A stretch of 64,000 nt of DNA from positions 1-64,000 of the forward strand of contig NZ_JADEWT010000009.1 of the NCBI RefSeq assembly GCF_015207505.1. Direction: 5' to 3'. Of this stretch, positions 45,420 through 54,426 are shown piece after piece. The position numbers and the translations under genes were made by a program. This stretch comes from Tychonema sp. LEGE 06208 (lineage in GTDB: Bacteria; Cyanobacteriota; Cyanobacteriia; Cyanobacteriales; Microcoleaceae). How positions within the stretch are numbered: position 1 is the first letter of the stretch; each line of letters begins with the position of its first letter. The notes below the pieces were generated by a model. That model saw only the letters and a list, made by a program, of their open reading frames with translations. It was not told the DNA's origin and made no database searches.

Positions 45420-45742
45420 GCTTGGGAGTTAGAGAGCAGAATCTGCAAGCGTTCTCGCACAGAACACGACATTTGATAGAAAGAACTCCACTCGATAAAA
45501 TCGATATCATCTCCTAATTCTCCAGCCCGAAATTTTTGGTTAAACTCAGGGGATGGCATTTGATACTGAGTTTCAAATTGCTGTAAATCAGTTTCTAGTT
45601 CTGCCGCTTGTTGTTTAGCAACGGCAATTTCGTGGGCGATGATTTTTGAGAGTGAAAGTTCTACAACTTCGCTGACTTCGCCTCGGTTATAGAGTTTTTC
45701 TAAAATTTTGAGCTGTTCTAGAATTTGATTTTTGGTGGCCAT
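45416..45742 (-). CDS. Putative antitoxin partner of the TumE-like gene
   Basis: 108 residues, helical: MATKNQILEQLKILEKLYNR, VVELSLSKIIAHEIAVAKQQ, AAELETDLQQFETQYQMPSP, then a C-terminal acidic part GELGDDIDFIEWSSFY. It resembles the coiled-coil partners commonly encoded ahead of DUF6516 toxins, and the ATGA overlap with the toxin frame means coupled translation. Assignment is by context. With the toxin split by a stop codon, this may be a relic or orphan antitoxin. Confidence 0.6.
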   Translation of the reverse strand: MATKNQILEQLKILEKLYNRGEVSEVVELSLSKIIAHEIAVAKQQAAELETDLQQFETQYQMPSPEFNQKFRAGELGDDIDFIEWSSFYQMSCSVRERLQILLSNSQA

Positions 45743-45886
45743 TGCCTAGTGGTGGATAATTTGGCTTGAATTTAGTTTAACTTAATTTTATTTGAATCTG
45801 GAAAGGGCGATCGCACGCTCCATCGGAAAACTATTTTTTTGAGACTAGCGGAAACCCTATTCCCAATTCCCCATTCCCCAGCATAT

Positions 45887-47566
45887 TTATTTTTCAGCGA
45901 TTTGATCGAGCTTTTCCTTCACCAACAAATCTAATAAAAAGCGCAGCGCAAATAAGCCGCCGCATCCCGCAACAGCAAAAGCCACGATCGCCCCCGTTTG
46001 ATATCCGCCCACCAGCAGCACCGCACCCGACAGCACCGCAAAACCAGTCACACAGGCAAAAATTAGAGTTTTCAGAGCTAGGTTGATGCGTTTGAGGGCG
46101 CGATCGCTCGAACTATTTCGCACTCTAATTTGCAATTCGCCATCTTCGATTCGCTGCTCCAAACGCTTGAGGAAAACTTGCGATTTGCTCGGGCTTTGCA
46201 ATTTGTAGGTGATAAAAGCTCGGGCTTGTCTGGCTAATTCTGCGATCGCACTTCCCCGGCCCTTACTCACAGCAATACTCTTGACAAAAGGCTGAGCGGA
46301 TGCTAGGAAATTGTAGTCAGGGTCAAGAGTTCTAGCAATGCCGTCGAGAGTTGTCAGAGACTTGACAATAAACATCATTTCTGCAGGCAAGCGAAACGGT
46401 TGCTGCTCGAACATAATGTAAAGTTCGTTCTTAATTTCATTAAAAGCTTGAAAGTCGATCGGCTTATCAATAAACTTATCCAACAAAAAAGTAATCAGCC
46501 TCCGCACCGGCATCATATCCGGCATCGGCTCAACTAAGCCGATCGTCATTAAAGTATTGAGTACCTCATCAGTATCTTTTCTGAGCACCGCAAAAAAAGT
46601 ATTGACCATTTGGTCTTTAGCCAGAGACTTCACCTCAGCCATCATCCCAAAATCGTAAAAAATCAACCTACCATCTTCTGTCACCGCCAAATTGCCCGGA
46701 TGCGGGTCAGCTTGAAAAAAGCCGTCAATTAATAATTGCTTCAAGTAACAGCAAATCCCCACTTGATTGAGCTTAGCAATATCTACTCCCATCGCTTCTA
46801 AACTCAGGCGATCGTCCACCTTAATGCCGGGTGCGTATTCTACAGTCAGAATTTTTTTAGTAGTATATTGCCAGTAGACTTTAGGAACAATAATCTGAGG
46901 ATATTCTTGAAAATTATGGCTGAAGCGATCGGAATTTTTACCTTCTTGCACGTAGTCAATTTCTTGATATAAAATCTTAAAAAACTCGTGATAAATAGAT
47001 TCCAAATCGTACTTGCGCGTCGCCGGAAAATAGCGATCGCAAAAACGCATCACTTGGCGCACCGCCTTCACATCTAAATCGAATAAACTTTCTAAACCCG
47101 GACGCTGCACCTTGACAACCACATCTTCCCCGGTGTGCAGCCTCGCCTTGTGCACCTGTCCCAGACTCGCCGCAGCAATGGGAAACGGGTCAAAATCGCG
47201 GTACAAAGCATAAATATCTTTGCCTAATTCTGATTCTACAAGGGCGATCGCCTCTTCGGAACTAAATTCAGGAACCCGATCCTGCAACTGTTCGAGTTCC
47301 TTGACATACTCCAGCGGCAGCAAATCTGCCCTCGTCGAGAGAGACTGGCCGATTTTGATAAAGGTGGGGCCCAAATCCAGCAAAGTATTGACCAACCAAT
47401 GGGCGCGAATTCTTCTAGTTTGAGGAGAATTATTTTGCAGCAGTCCATCCCACCACAAAAAAAACATAAACTTTGCCGCCGCAGCAAAAACGTCTATTTG
47501 TCGTGCCAGGGGCGAATATTTAGAACGCTGCCAACGCAGGAGTTTTGGTGCAGCTTTTGTTAGCAT
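45887..47566 (-). CDS. ABC1/UbiB-family atypical kinase
   Basis: 559 residues. The family-specific KxGQ motif is at 71-74 (FIKIGQSLSTRADLLP), followed by the Ala-rich nucleotide loop AAASLGQVHKARL, the invariant Lys in VVVKVQRPG, the catalytic-type DPHPGN segment (QADPHPGNLAV) and the metal Asp of IFYDFGMMAEV. Two C-terminal TM helices (FACVTGFAVLSGAVLLVGGY and GAIVAFAVAGCGGLFAL) anchor it. Relatives support plastoquinone or tocopherol metabolism in thylakoids; cyanobacteria carry several copies. Exact role not determinable. Confidence 0.9.
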   Translation of the reverse strand: MLTKAAPKLLRWQRSKYSPLARQIDVFAAAAKFMFFLWWDGLLQNNSPQTRRIRAHWLVNTLLDLGPTFIKIGQSLSTRADLLPLEYVKELEQLQDRVPEFSSEEAIALVESELGKDIYALYRDFDPFPIAAASLGQVHKARLHTGEDVVVKVQRPGLESLFDLDVKAVRQVMRFCDRYFPATRKYDLESIYHEFFKILYQEIDYVQEGKNSDRFSHNFQEYPQIIVPKVYWQYTTKKILTVEYAPGIKVDDRLSLEAMGVDIAKLNQVGICCYLKQLLIDGFFQADPHPGNLAVTEDGRLIFYDFGMMAEVKSLAKDQMVNTFFAVLRKDTDEVLNTLMTIGLVEPMPDMMPVRRLITFLLDKFIDKPIDFQAFNEIKNELYIMFEQQPFRLPAEMMFIVKSLTTLDGIARTLDPDYNFLASAQPFVKSIAVSKGRGSAIAELARQARAFITYKLQSPSKSQVFLKRLEQRIEDGELQIRVRNSSSDRALKRINLALKTLIFACVTGFAVLSGAVLLVGGYQTGAIVAFAVAGCGGLFALRFLLDLLVKEKLDQIAEK

Positions 47567-47979
47567 AATATTCAGGTTCTAGTTCCATGCAGCGCGATAA
47601 TTTTTTAGGGCTATTATATAGCATAGAAACCTGCTTCGACGTACAAAAAGACGCGTTGCAGGCTTTTGAAAAATTTGAAAAACCCGGTTTATGCGGTCAA
47701 AAATGGATGATAAACTAAGGAACTAAAATTTAATAATTTAAACACCTCCTCCAGTCCTCTATCTCCTATAGAACCTGTTTAAGAGCGGACTTAATTCCGC
47801 AGGCGCGAACCTGTTTAAGAGCGGACTTAATTCCGCAGGCGCGAACCTGCTATTGAGACAGGAAACCTGACAAACAATTTTAAAAGCAGGATTTACTAGG
47901 TTTGCGAGATTTTCCAATCTCCGAATCAAGGCAAGTCTTCGCCTGTTTGTTGCCAATTAAGCGTTGCTTTTCTACCTAA
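47567..47979. other. Gap between histidine kinase and ABC1 kinase genes
   Basis: 413 bp, no gene. Holds the ABC1 kinase leader, an AAAACCCGGTTT half site and an exact 36-bp tandem duplication. Confidence 0.5.
47771..47842. repeat. 36-bp direct repeat, two tandem copies
   Basis: The unit (GAACCTGTTTAAGAGCGGAC followed by TTAATTCCGCAGGCGC) occurs at 47771-47806 and 47807-47842 without mismatch, then GAACCTGC begins a third. The unit includes a small GCGGACTTAATTCCGC hairpin. Confidence 0.85.
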
Positions 47980-50139
47980 CTATTCTTCTAGTTGACAGAG
48001 CTCCGCTGGAGATTTTAGCAGAGTCAGAGTAAAAGATGTGCGCCACAAGTCGCCAGCTTCAGAACTTTCTGCAGGAGAGCTAGACACCTCGATCGTACCA
48101 TTCAAGTGCTCTACTAAACACTTTACCAGCGCTAGACCCAAACCCGTACCCGCGATCGCTTGGTCAGTAATGCCAGTCCCGCGGCGGAATTTGTCAAAGA
48201 TGTGGGGTAAATCAGCAGCAGAAATGCCGCGCCCGAAATTAGAGAGGCTCAAGACAATGCAGTCACCAGCCTCAGATGCCTCCAAAATCACCGCACTTCC
48301 AGCAGCCGAGTATTTGCCAGCATTCGTCAGCAGTTCCAGCAGCACCCGCTTGAGACTGTCCGGGTCGGTTTGCAGCGAAGGGGAAGACTTCGGCAAATTT
48401 ACCTTCAGAGTCAATCCCCTATCCGCCCAATTTTTTTCAAAATCCCCAGCTAAATCTTGAATTAAATGCTTGAGATCGATTTCGATCGGAGCAATAGGGA
48501 CTTGCTGCGGTTCAAACTGCTTGAGAGCCAGCAAATCGTTAACCAGAGCGGTTTGCTTAGAACACTGCTGCTCTAGAATGTCGAGATACTTAGCCCGACT
48601 TGCTAAGGGCTGTTCGGCTTGTTTGAGCATCAGAATCGCCAGCTTCATGATGGTTAAAGGGGTACGCAACTCGTGACTCATTGTACTGAGAAACTCGTCT
48701 TTCATCAGTTTCAATTTGCGTAGTTGCTCTCGTTGATTGGCAGATTTTGCGTACAGTTTTTCCTGCACGTCGAGACTTTGTTGCAACTGAGCGGTTCTAT
48801 CTTCGACTAGGGTTTGCGCTTGCTTGAGTTTCTGATTTTGGATAATCGCCTTGCTGACTCGGAAGCAGACTGATTCGAGCACTTCCAATTCTTCAGGACT
48901 CCAAGGGCGGGGCTCGGAGTGCTGCAACACCAAGAACCCCAAGACGGTTTGCTCTTTGTTGGTGTCGGTGAGGGGAACTAGCAATAGGGCGCGAATGTCT
49001 TGGAGTTTCAAGATTTCTGCGAGTTTCTCTGGTTCGTTGCCGATTAATTCGCTGGCGTCAGCGAGGGTGAGGGGTTTGGGTGCGGTGTGGAATGCTCGAT
49101 CGCACAAATTAGATTCCGACAGCCAAAAAGCGGGAGAATTCTTTGATTTTGAATCGGAGATTTGAGATGTGAAATTAGCTGTTTTTTCTAAATTTTTTGT
49201 TTTCCCACTCGCACTTTGTTTGTGGATCTTATTTGATTTTATTGTTTGTTTATTGGCACTTTTTTTAACAGCGAATTCGCAAACCAATTCGACTTTTGCT
49301 TTGGGCGTTTGAGTCAGGGAAGATGTTTCTAAGAGGGGGTCTGTATATTTCAACAGCAGGATTTGACCTCTATCTACTTGCAGGGTATCGACGGTACGTT
49401 CAATAACTCGCTGCAAAATTAGATCTACTTCTGAACTCGTCTCCATCGCTGCGGCCACAGACTTGAGAAGATTTTTGTATTGAGCTTGTTGCTGTAACTG
49501 TTGTTTTAAAATGGCAATTTCTTGATTTTTTTGAATGTGACAAATCGCGATGCCGATCGCGTCTGATACTGCTTCTAGGCGCTTTTTGTCGGCGGCCGAC
49601 CACTCGTGAGGTTGCGACTTACCAACAACTATTATCCCATTTACAGCTCCTCCAAATCGTGCTGGGCCTGCCAAAATTGCCCTCCCAGACAGCGGTGTCG
49701 CGGGGGAATTGGGCGATGAAGCTGCTGCAGTATCGAGATAGTCTGATATCGCCACTATCTCGCCCTCTGCTAGGACTTTGGCCAGGAGTGGATGGTCGAG
49801 TGATATGTTGGGCGATTCTAATTTGGTGGTTTGGGACTGTTCCGCTGTTTGAGTTGAATCCGCTGCGACAGGGGCAGGATTTGGGCGATCGCTCTTATTT
49901 TCCCAGCAAGCATTGGGATTTATTAGTTTCTGGTTAGCTACAGCAGCAACCAAACAGAAATCTACCCCCCATGCAGCCCCCAAAGTATTTGCTATTTGCA
50001 GGAGGATTTCTCGATCGATGCTGGTAGCGAGAATTTGGTAAAATTGCGGCCCATTAAGGGCGGGATCGACCTGATACTGCATAAGACGATCCAGAAATTT
50101 TGGGACTGATACTGGTTCTGTGATTTGTGGTAGATGCAA
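47980..50139 (-). CDS. GAF-GAF sensor histidine kinase
   Basis: 719 residues, no TM segment, so cytoplasmic. Two GAF domains (~45-203 and ~235-435; the second carries a ~60-residue Lys/Ser-rich insert at ~290-340). Then comes a coiled coil (RTAQLQQSLDVQEKLYAKSA), HisKA with the phospho-acceptor His489 in STMSHELRTPL, and HATPase_c (~595-710, LLTNAGKYSAAGSAV, GTGLGLALVKCLVEHLNGTI). No Cys in the chromophore position typical of bilin binding is evident, so this is not a clear phytochrome. No response regulator is adjacent; partner and signal unknown. Confidence 0.88.
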   Translation of the reverse strand: MHLPQITEPVSVPKFLDRLMQYQVDPALNGPQFYQILATSIDREILLQIANTLGAAWGVDFCLVAAVANQKLINPNACWENKSDRPNPAPVAADSTQTAEQSQTTKLESPNISLDHPLLAKVLAEGEIVAISDYLDTAAASSPNSPATPLSGRAILAGPARFGGAVNGIIVVGKSQPHEWSAADKKRLEAVSDAIGIAICHIQKNQEIAILKQQLQQQAQYKNLLKSVAAAMETSSEVDLILQRVIERTVDTLQVDRGQILLLKYTDPLLETSSLTQTPKAKVELVCEFAVKKSANKQTIKSNKIHKQSASGKTKNLEKTANFTSQISDSKSKNSPAFWLSESNLCDRAFHTAPKPLTLADASELIGNEPEKLAEILKLQDIRALLLVPLTDTNKEQTVLGFLVLQHSEPRPWSPEELEVLESVCFRVSKAIIQNQKLKQAQTLVEDRTAQLQQSLDVQEKLYAKSANQREQLRKLKLMKDEFLSTMSHELRTPLTIMKLAILMLKQAEQPLASRAKYLDILEQQCSKQTALVNDLLALKQFEPQQVPIAPIEIDLKHLIQDLAGDFEKNWADRGLTLKVNLPKSSPSLQTDPDSLKRVLLELLTNAGKYSAAGSAVILEASEAGDCIVLSLSNFGRGISAADLPHIFDKFRRGTGITDQAIAGTGLGLALVKCLVEHLNGTIEVSSSPAESSEAGDLWRTSFTLTLLKSPAELCQLEE

Positions 50140-50831
50140 AGTGCAAGACTGGCGATCGGTCGATCGGTCGATCGATCTGAATAACGTCTTGATTTCCCTG
50201 GCGATCGATCATGGCAAATAAGCCTTTATTTTTAAATAGTGTTTGAGCTGGCTCGCGCTGCAAATAGAACCTATCAATCACAGTCAGCTTAACTGTTATG
50301 AGCCTGCTTTCTGTGTTTGTGTAGCTTGCGGGCGGGTCATTGTCTGTAGGAAAATATACCTCAAGCGGATCGAGTTTTATTTTGCTGTTTTCTACCCTTT
50401 ACCCGATCGGGATAAATCCCATCCCACTAATTTTCATGCCCCCAAAAACGGGTACTTACTTTCCGACACTTTTGTCATGGAAATCCCAAGATTTTAGAGT
50501 CTTGTTCTGGTTCCTAGATTGAATGCTGAAAGTAAATCTTCAATACGAAAATCGACTGACCGTTATTATTATCAAGCTTTTCTAGAGACCGCTTGGTGAC
50601 ACTCCTCTGCTGAGTCTGTGATGTTTCCTATTTAAGTTTGTGATCCTAGCAAAATTTTATTGTGATACAAATCAGCCCATCAAGTGATGGCGATCGCAAA
50701 AATTAAAAAATCCCCAAATCCTCACTCGCGGTCTGGCTGATGGTTACGAAGTTTTTGCTCAAAAAAACATTTTTCACTGCTTCTAGAGACACTGAGATAG
50801 CTCTCTTGTTAAGTTTATGCAACCTTCCTGC
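50140..50831. other. 692-bp gap, no supported gene
   Basis: Contains the histidine-kinase leader with overlapping CGATCGGT repeats (50151-50176) and AT-rich DNA. Plus-strand frames at 50243-50522 lack ribosome sites and family features. Confidence 0.5.
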
Positions 50832-51704
50832 TTACTTATTTTCTGCTTCCTGTTGGGCGTTATCGCTATTTTGGCGGTAAACAGCCCTCCGGTTGACAGC
50901 AGTCGTGTAGCGGGGATGATTTGGAGGCACGGCGGCCATCAAATCCGAAGCTTGCTGCCACTTAGCAGCTACCATTAACCAATCCTGGCGAGATTGAGCA
51001 TTTTTGCCCTCGGTGGCTGCTTGCTCGGCCGTTCGCACAGCTTGTGCAAAAGAGTCCACAGCAGAATTAGCAGTCTGCGGAGAAATTTTCTTTTCTGGTG
51101 TTGCTGGACTTGGAGTAGCAACGGCTTGGGTGGTGGCTGCGGTGCTGTTTGGCACTTGGGAATTGAGCCCTTTGTAGATGGCGGCGATCGCAGCGAGCAA
51201 CAGCACGGTCAAGCCGACACCTGCGACGAGACCGCGCGGTAATTTTCGCGGTTCCTGCATCGAGCGAAGTGGAGCAATTCTCGGCAAAGCCCGCTTGCCC
51301 CCTCGATCCTGGCGTTCGTGATGGGCGGCGACCAAACGCTTGAAGAAATTCGGCTTTCTGAGTTTAATTTGTTGAGACCACAGCAGTTGATTTTCGGGAT
51401 CGCGGCTAATTTCTTCGAGCCACAGCAGTTGGTGTTCTCGGACAAGCCTGCTGTTGATGTTGACTCGGCGAATATTGCGGGGATCTAAGCCCTCCAAAAT
51501 TTCTCGGACTCGATCGACCAAACTAGACTGTTCTAGCAGTTGGGGTGTGGCAGCTTCGCACAGCAGTTGCAGCACACCTTCGGCAAAAACGGCTCTAGCC
51601 CTGACTCCTACCTGTGCGAGCTGGTCGTTAAGGATTTGAATAATCGCTGCCACGGATCCCAGGCGAGCTTGTCGAGCAATATCATCTATTTGTTGATTCA
51701 CCAT
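50832..51704 (-). CDS. Single-pass membrane protein of unknown function
   Basis: 290 residues. The cytoplasmic part (~1-155) opens with MVNQQIDDIARQARLGSVAA and contains ARAVFAEGVLQLLCEAA, possibly a small alpha-beta domain conserved in cyanobacteria. A TM helix follows (LVAGVGLTVLLLAAIAAIY, ~160-178). Outside lies a Thr/Pro-rich linker and a helical region with AAKWQQASDLMAAVPPNHPR, a motif seen in cyanobacterial TPR-like proteins. I recognise it as a recurring cyanobacterial hypothetical without a known role. Divergent from leuD. Confidence 0.75.
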   Translation of the reverse strand: MVNQQIDDIARQARLGSVAAIIQILNDQLAQVGVRARAVFAEGVLQLLCEAATPQLLEQSSLVDRVREILEGLDPRNIRRVNINSRLVREHQLLWLEEISRDPENQLLWSQQIKLRKPNFFKRLVAAHHERQDRGGKRALPRIAPLRSMQEPRKLPRGLVAGVGLTVLLLAAIAAIYKGLNSQVPNSTAATTQAVATPSPATPEKKISPQTANSAVDSFAQAVRTAEQAATEGKNAQSRQDWLMVAAKWQQASDLMAAVPPNHPRYTTAVNRRAVYRQNSDNAQQEAENK

Positions 51705-51889
51705 AAAACTTCTTGACGCTTAGCAGTCTGTATATTTATCAATCCAAAGTCTCGGATCTAATTTTTACTTCTACAGGTTATCACTGGCGCTGCCAGGTTA
51801 AAATGAACTGGTGCAAATTTTGCATACCGATCGCACTTAAAACTATCAACACAGCCGAAGAGCTCGCGCCAAAAGGAAATAAATAAACT

Positions 51890-52435
51890 ATGGGTAAAGT
51901 AATTAGCGGTAAAATTTTTGTTTTAGACGACAACATCGATACAGATCAAATTATTCCTGCCGAATATCTGACCCTGGTGCCCTCGAAGCCCGACGAGTAC
52001 GAGAAACTCGGCAGTTATGCGATGATTGGGTTGCCCGATCGCTACGGCAAGTTTATCGAAGCAGGCGAAATCAAAACCCAGTATCCGATTATAATTGCCG
52101 GCGAAAATTTTGGCTGCGGTTCTTCGCGGGAGCACGCTCCGATCGCTCTGGGGGCCGCGGGCGTCACAGCAGTGGTGGCTTTGTCTTACGCGCGGATTTT
52201 CTTTCGCAATTGCTCGGCTACTGGCGAATTGTACCCGATCGAATCGGTCGATCGACTTTGCGATGTATTTTTAACTGGCCAAGAAGTGACGATCGACTTT
52301 GCGGCAGAGCAAATTATCAACCACACTCTCGATCGAACTTTCTCGCTCAAACCTTTAGGAGAAGTAGGCCCGGTAATTGATGCCGGAGGGTTGTTTGACT
52401 ACGCGCGCCAAACGGGAATGATTGCTGCTCGGTAA
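51890..52435 (+). CDS. leuD: 3-isopropylmalate dehydratase, small subunit
   Basis: Small (swivel) subunit that with LeuC isomerises 2- to 3-isopropylmalate in leucine synthesis. 181 residues of the short bacterial/archaeal type: DDNIDTDQIIPAEYL at the N-terminus, the substrate-recognition loop GENFGCGSSREHAPIAL, and FFRNCSATGELYPIE. Start ATG 51890 follows AAAAGGAAAT. leuC is not adjacent, as is usual in cyanobacteria. A 10-bp hairpin with a T-rich tail follows. Confidence 0.94.
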   Translation: MGKVISGKIFVLDDNIDTDQIIPAEYLTLVPSKPDEYEKLGSYAMIGLPDRYGKFIEAGEIKTQYPIIIAGENFGCGSSREHAPIALGAAGVTAVVALSYARIFFRNCSATGELYPIESVDRLCDVFLTGQEVTIDFAAEQIINHTLDRTFSLKPLGEVGPVIDAGGLFDYARQTGMIAAR

Positions 52436-52443
52436 AGACTGCA

Positions 52444-52493
52444 AAGAAACCCGATAGCAACCACAGGGATTGCCTACAAAAACCGGGTTTCTT
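52444..52493 (+). terminator. leuD terminator, AAGAAACCCG / CGGGTTTCTT
   Basis: Perfect 10-bp arms (52444-52453 and 52484-52493), 30-base spacer, then GATTTTGTTTGT. Same AAACCCGGTTT family as the repeat at 638-700. It starts nine bases after the leuD stop. Confidence 0.6.
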
Positions 52494-52540
52494 GATTTTG
52501 TTTGTATTGATGTCGGCCTACTTTTATTTTGAAATTTGGT

Positions 52541-52672
52541 AGTGCCTAACAAGTAGAAAACTTATGCAACTGGCACAATTCTATTGACTTGTAGAGTGCT
52601 CTACTACTTTCGTTATAATAGGGCGACTATCGAAAGTTTGGGATAGTAGAGCACCTTACTACTTGTTACACT
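52541..52672. repeat. Nested inverted repeats downstream of the geosmin operon
   Basis: Outer arms AGTGCCTAACAAGTAG (52541-52556) and CTACTTGTTACACT (52659-52672); inner arms TAGAGTGCTCTACTA (52592-52606) and TAGTAGAGCACCTTA (52645-52659). About 132 bp, MITE-like, in the convergent gap between leuD and the second encapsulin gene (gap 52436-52832, no gene). Confidence 0.5.
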
Positions 52673-52832
52673 TCCGTAAGTCCTAAAGTAATAATATCTC
52701 CTAGAGTTTTGTGGGAACTCTGGCGTTGCTGAGTGAAGGTTTTCTTGGCTAGCGATCGGGATTTAGGGCAAGCAATCGAGGTCTCGGATCGGACAATTTT
52801 TCCCACAGAACCTGCTCAATAGCTGTACCCTC

Positions 52833-54239
52833 CTAGCGCCCGATTTCAACATCTTCAAGGATACCGAGGGCGTCGGGAACAAGGACAGCAACGGAATAGT
52901 AGGCGCTGACCAGGTAAGAAATAATAGCCTTTTCCTCGATGCCCATCAATCGGACAGACAGGCCAGGTTGGTATTCGTCGGCGATACCCGTTTGGTGCAA
53001 ACCAATCACGCCCTGGTCTTCCTCACCAGTCCGCAACACCAAGATAGAACTGGTCTGGTTCTTGGTAATTGGGATCTTGTTACAGGGAAGAATGGGTGTA
53101 TTGCGCCAAGTGATTACCTTGCTCCCATCCATGTCAATGCTGTCTGGGTAGATGCCTCGGCGGTTGCACTCCCGACTGAAGGCGGCAATTGTTCGGGGAT
53201 GAGCTAGGAAGAACTTCGACTTCCTCCGACGAGTAATCAATTCATCAAGATCGTCGGGGGTGGGAGGACCGCTGCGGGTGTAGATACGCTGTTTCAGGTC
53301 AGCATTGTGCAGCAACCCGAATTCCCGGTTGTTGATCAACTCGTGTTCTTGACGTTCCCGCAATGCCTCCACGGTCAGCCGCAGTTGTTGTTCCGTCTGA
53401 TTCATCGGTTCGTTGTACAGATCCGCGACGCGAGTATTCACCCGCAAGACAGTTTGGGCAACGCTCAATTGATATTCGCGGGGTGAGAGTTCGTAATCAA
53501 CGAAAGTCCCTGGCAACGGGGTTTCGGCAAGATGACCGGCAGACAGCGCGATCGAAGCTTCGCCCTGCTTGTTTTGCGGTTGTTCGGCACGAGTCCTAAA
53601 CTGTTCAACCTGAGCCTGCAACGCGCCCGACTGGTTGAGCAGTTCCCGAAACGCCTGTTGTGGTAGCGCCAATACCGTGCATCGGGTCACAGCCTTGATT
53701 GTAAACTTCCAAGTGCTTTCTGACTCCACCAACACATGATCGCCAAAATGATCGCCATCTGCCAGCATATCCAGCAAAGGCTCCTCGCCATACTTGCCAA
53801 CAACCATCTTGTTGACCTTGCCATGAGCGATCGAGAAAAGCCGATCGGCCGGCTGACCTAACTGCACGATGATGTCACCAGGTGCGAACTCCTCTTGCAC
53901 AAACCGACCTGCTAACGCACTCAACACCGCGATGTCGTCAAACCCTCGCAGCAAGGGCAACTCACACAGTTCTTGGGGAATCACCTGCACCCTCGCTCCG
54001 GTGTTGGTGAAAGTCAACCGCCCATCACCCACCGTATAGGTCAAGCGACGGTTCACCCGATAGGTGCCACCCTTCGTCTGTACCCACGGCAACATCTTCA
54101 ACAACCACCGCGATGTAATTTCCTGCATCTGCGGTGCAGATTTGGTCGTCGTCGCCAAATTTCGGGCTGCTGCCGTACCCAAACTCAGTTGAGGTTGTTG
54201 ACCCTCAACATCCAAATCCGAATCATTAGAATACGTCAT
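52833..54239 (-). CDS. Family 2B encapsulin-type shell protein (cyclic-nucleotide-binding-like), second copy
   Basis: 468 residues. Such proteins next to geosmin and 2-methylisoborneol synthases were long annotated as Crp/Fnr-like cyclic-nucleotide-binding proteins; they are now assigned to family 2B encapsulins (HK97-fold shells with an inserted CNB domain). Here residues ~1-95 form the N-arm and first shell strands, ~98-215 the CNB-like insert ([32 protein letters not shown]), and ~245-468 the shell core ([56 protein letters not shown]). The phosphate-binding cassette lacks the usual Arg (ESESTWKFT), so cyclic-nucleotide binding is doubtful. There is no HTH, so it is not a Crp regulator. 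ATG 54239 follows GAGG. Last gene of the operon. Confidence 0.85.
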   Translation of the reverse strand: MTYSNDSDLDVEGQQPQLSLGTAAARNLATTTKSAPQMQEITSRWLLKMLPWVQTKGGTYRVNRRLTYTVGDGRLTFTNTGARVQVIPQELCELPLLRGFDDIAVLSALAGRFVQEEFAPGDIIVQLGQPADRLFSIAHGKVNKMVVGKYGEEPLLDMLADGDHFGDHVLVESESTWKFTIKAVTRCTVLALPQQAFRELLNQSGALQAQVEQFRTRAEQPQNKQGEASIALSAGHLAETPLPGTFVDYELSPREYQLSVAQTVLRVNTRVADLYNEPMNQTEQQLRLTVEALRERQEHELINNREFGLLHNADLKQRIYTRSGPPTPDDLDELITRRRKSKFFLAHPRTIAAFSRECNRRGIYPDSIDMDGSKVITWRNTPILPCNKIPITKNQTSSILVLRTGEEDQGVIGLHQTGIADEYQPGLSVRLMGIEEKAIISYLVSAYYSVAVLVPDALGILEDVEIGR

Positions 54240-54271
54240 TACCTCATCCTCTAGTTACTAACAAAAATGCA

Positions 54272-54332
54272 AGGACTTACGCAAATTCTGCCATTAACCG
54301 CTATCTAGTAGGATGACATTTGCGTAAGTCCT
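54272..54332. mobile_element. Inverted repeat AGGACTTACGCAAAT / ATTTGCGTAAGTCCT between shell genes
   Basis: Perfect 15-bp arms (54272-54286 and 54318-54332) around 31 bp. GACTTACGCA-type sequences recur at 35133-35144 and 39083-39094. It has the size and form of a miniature element inserted in the operon, and as RNA would form a hairpin between the two shell genes that might lower expression of the second. Confidence 0.6.
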
Positions 54333-54426
54333 GAGTGCCTAATCCAATAGATAAGAAGTTAAGGCGATAACCCTTTTGCCAATTGCTCATTGACACAAGT
54401 TATTTCCCTTAATCTCTCACAAATAT

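Noticed and set aside
47771-47842. 36-bp direct repeat as CRISPR
   Set aside because: The two copies abut without spacer sequence.
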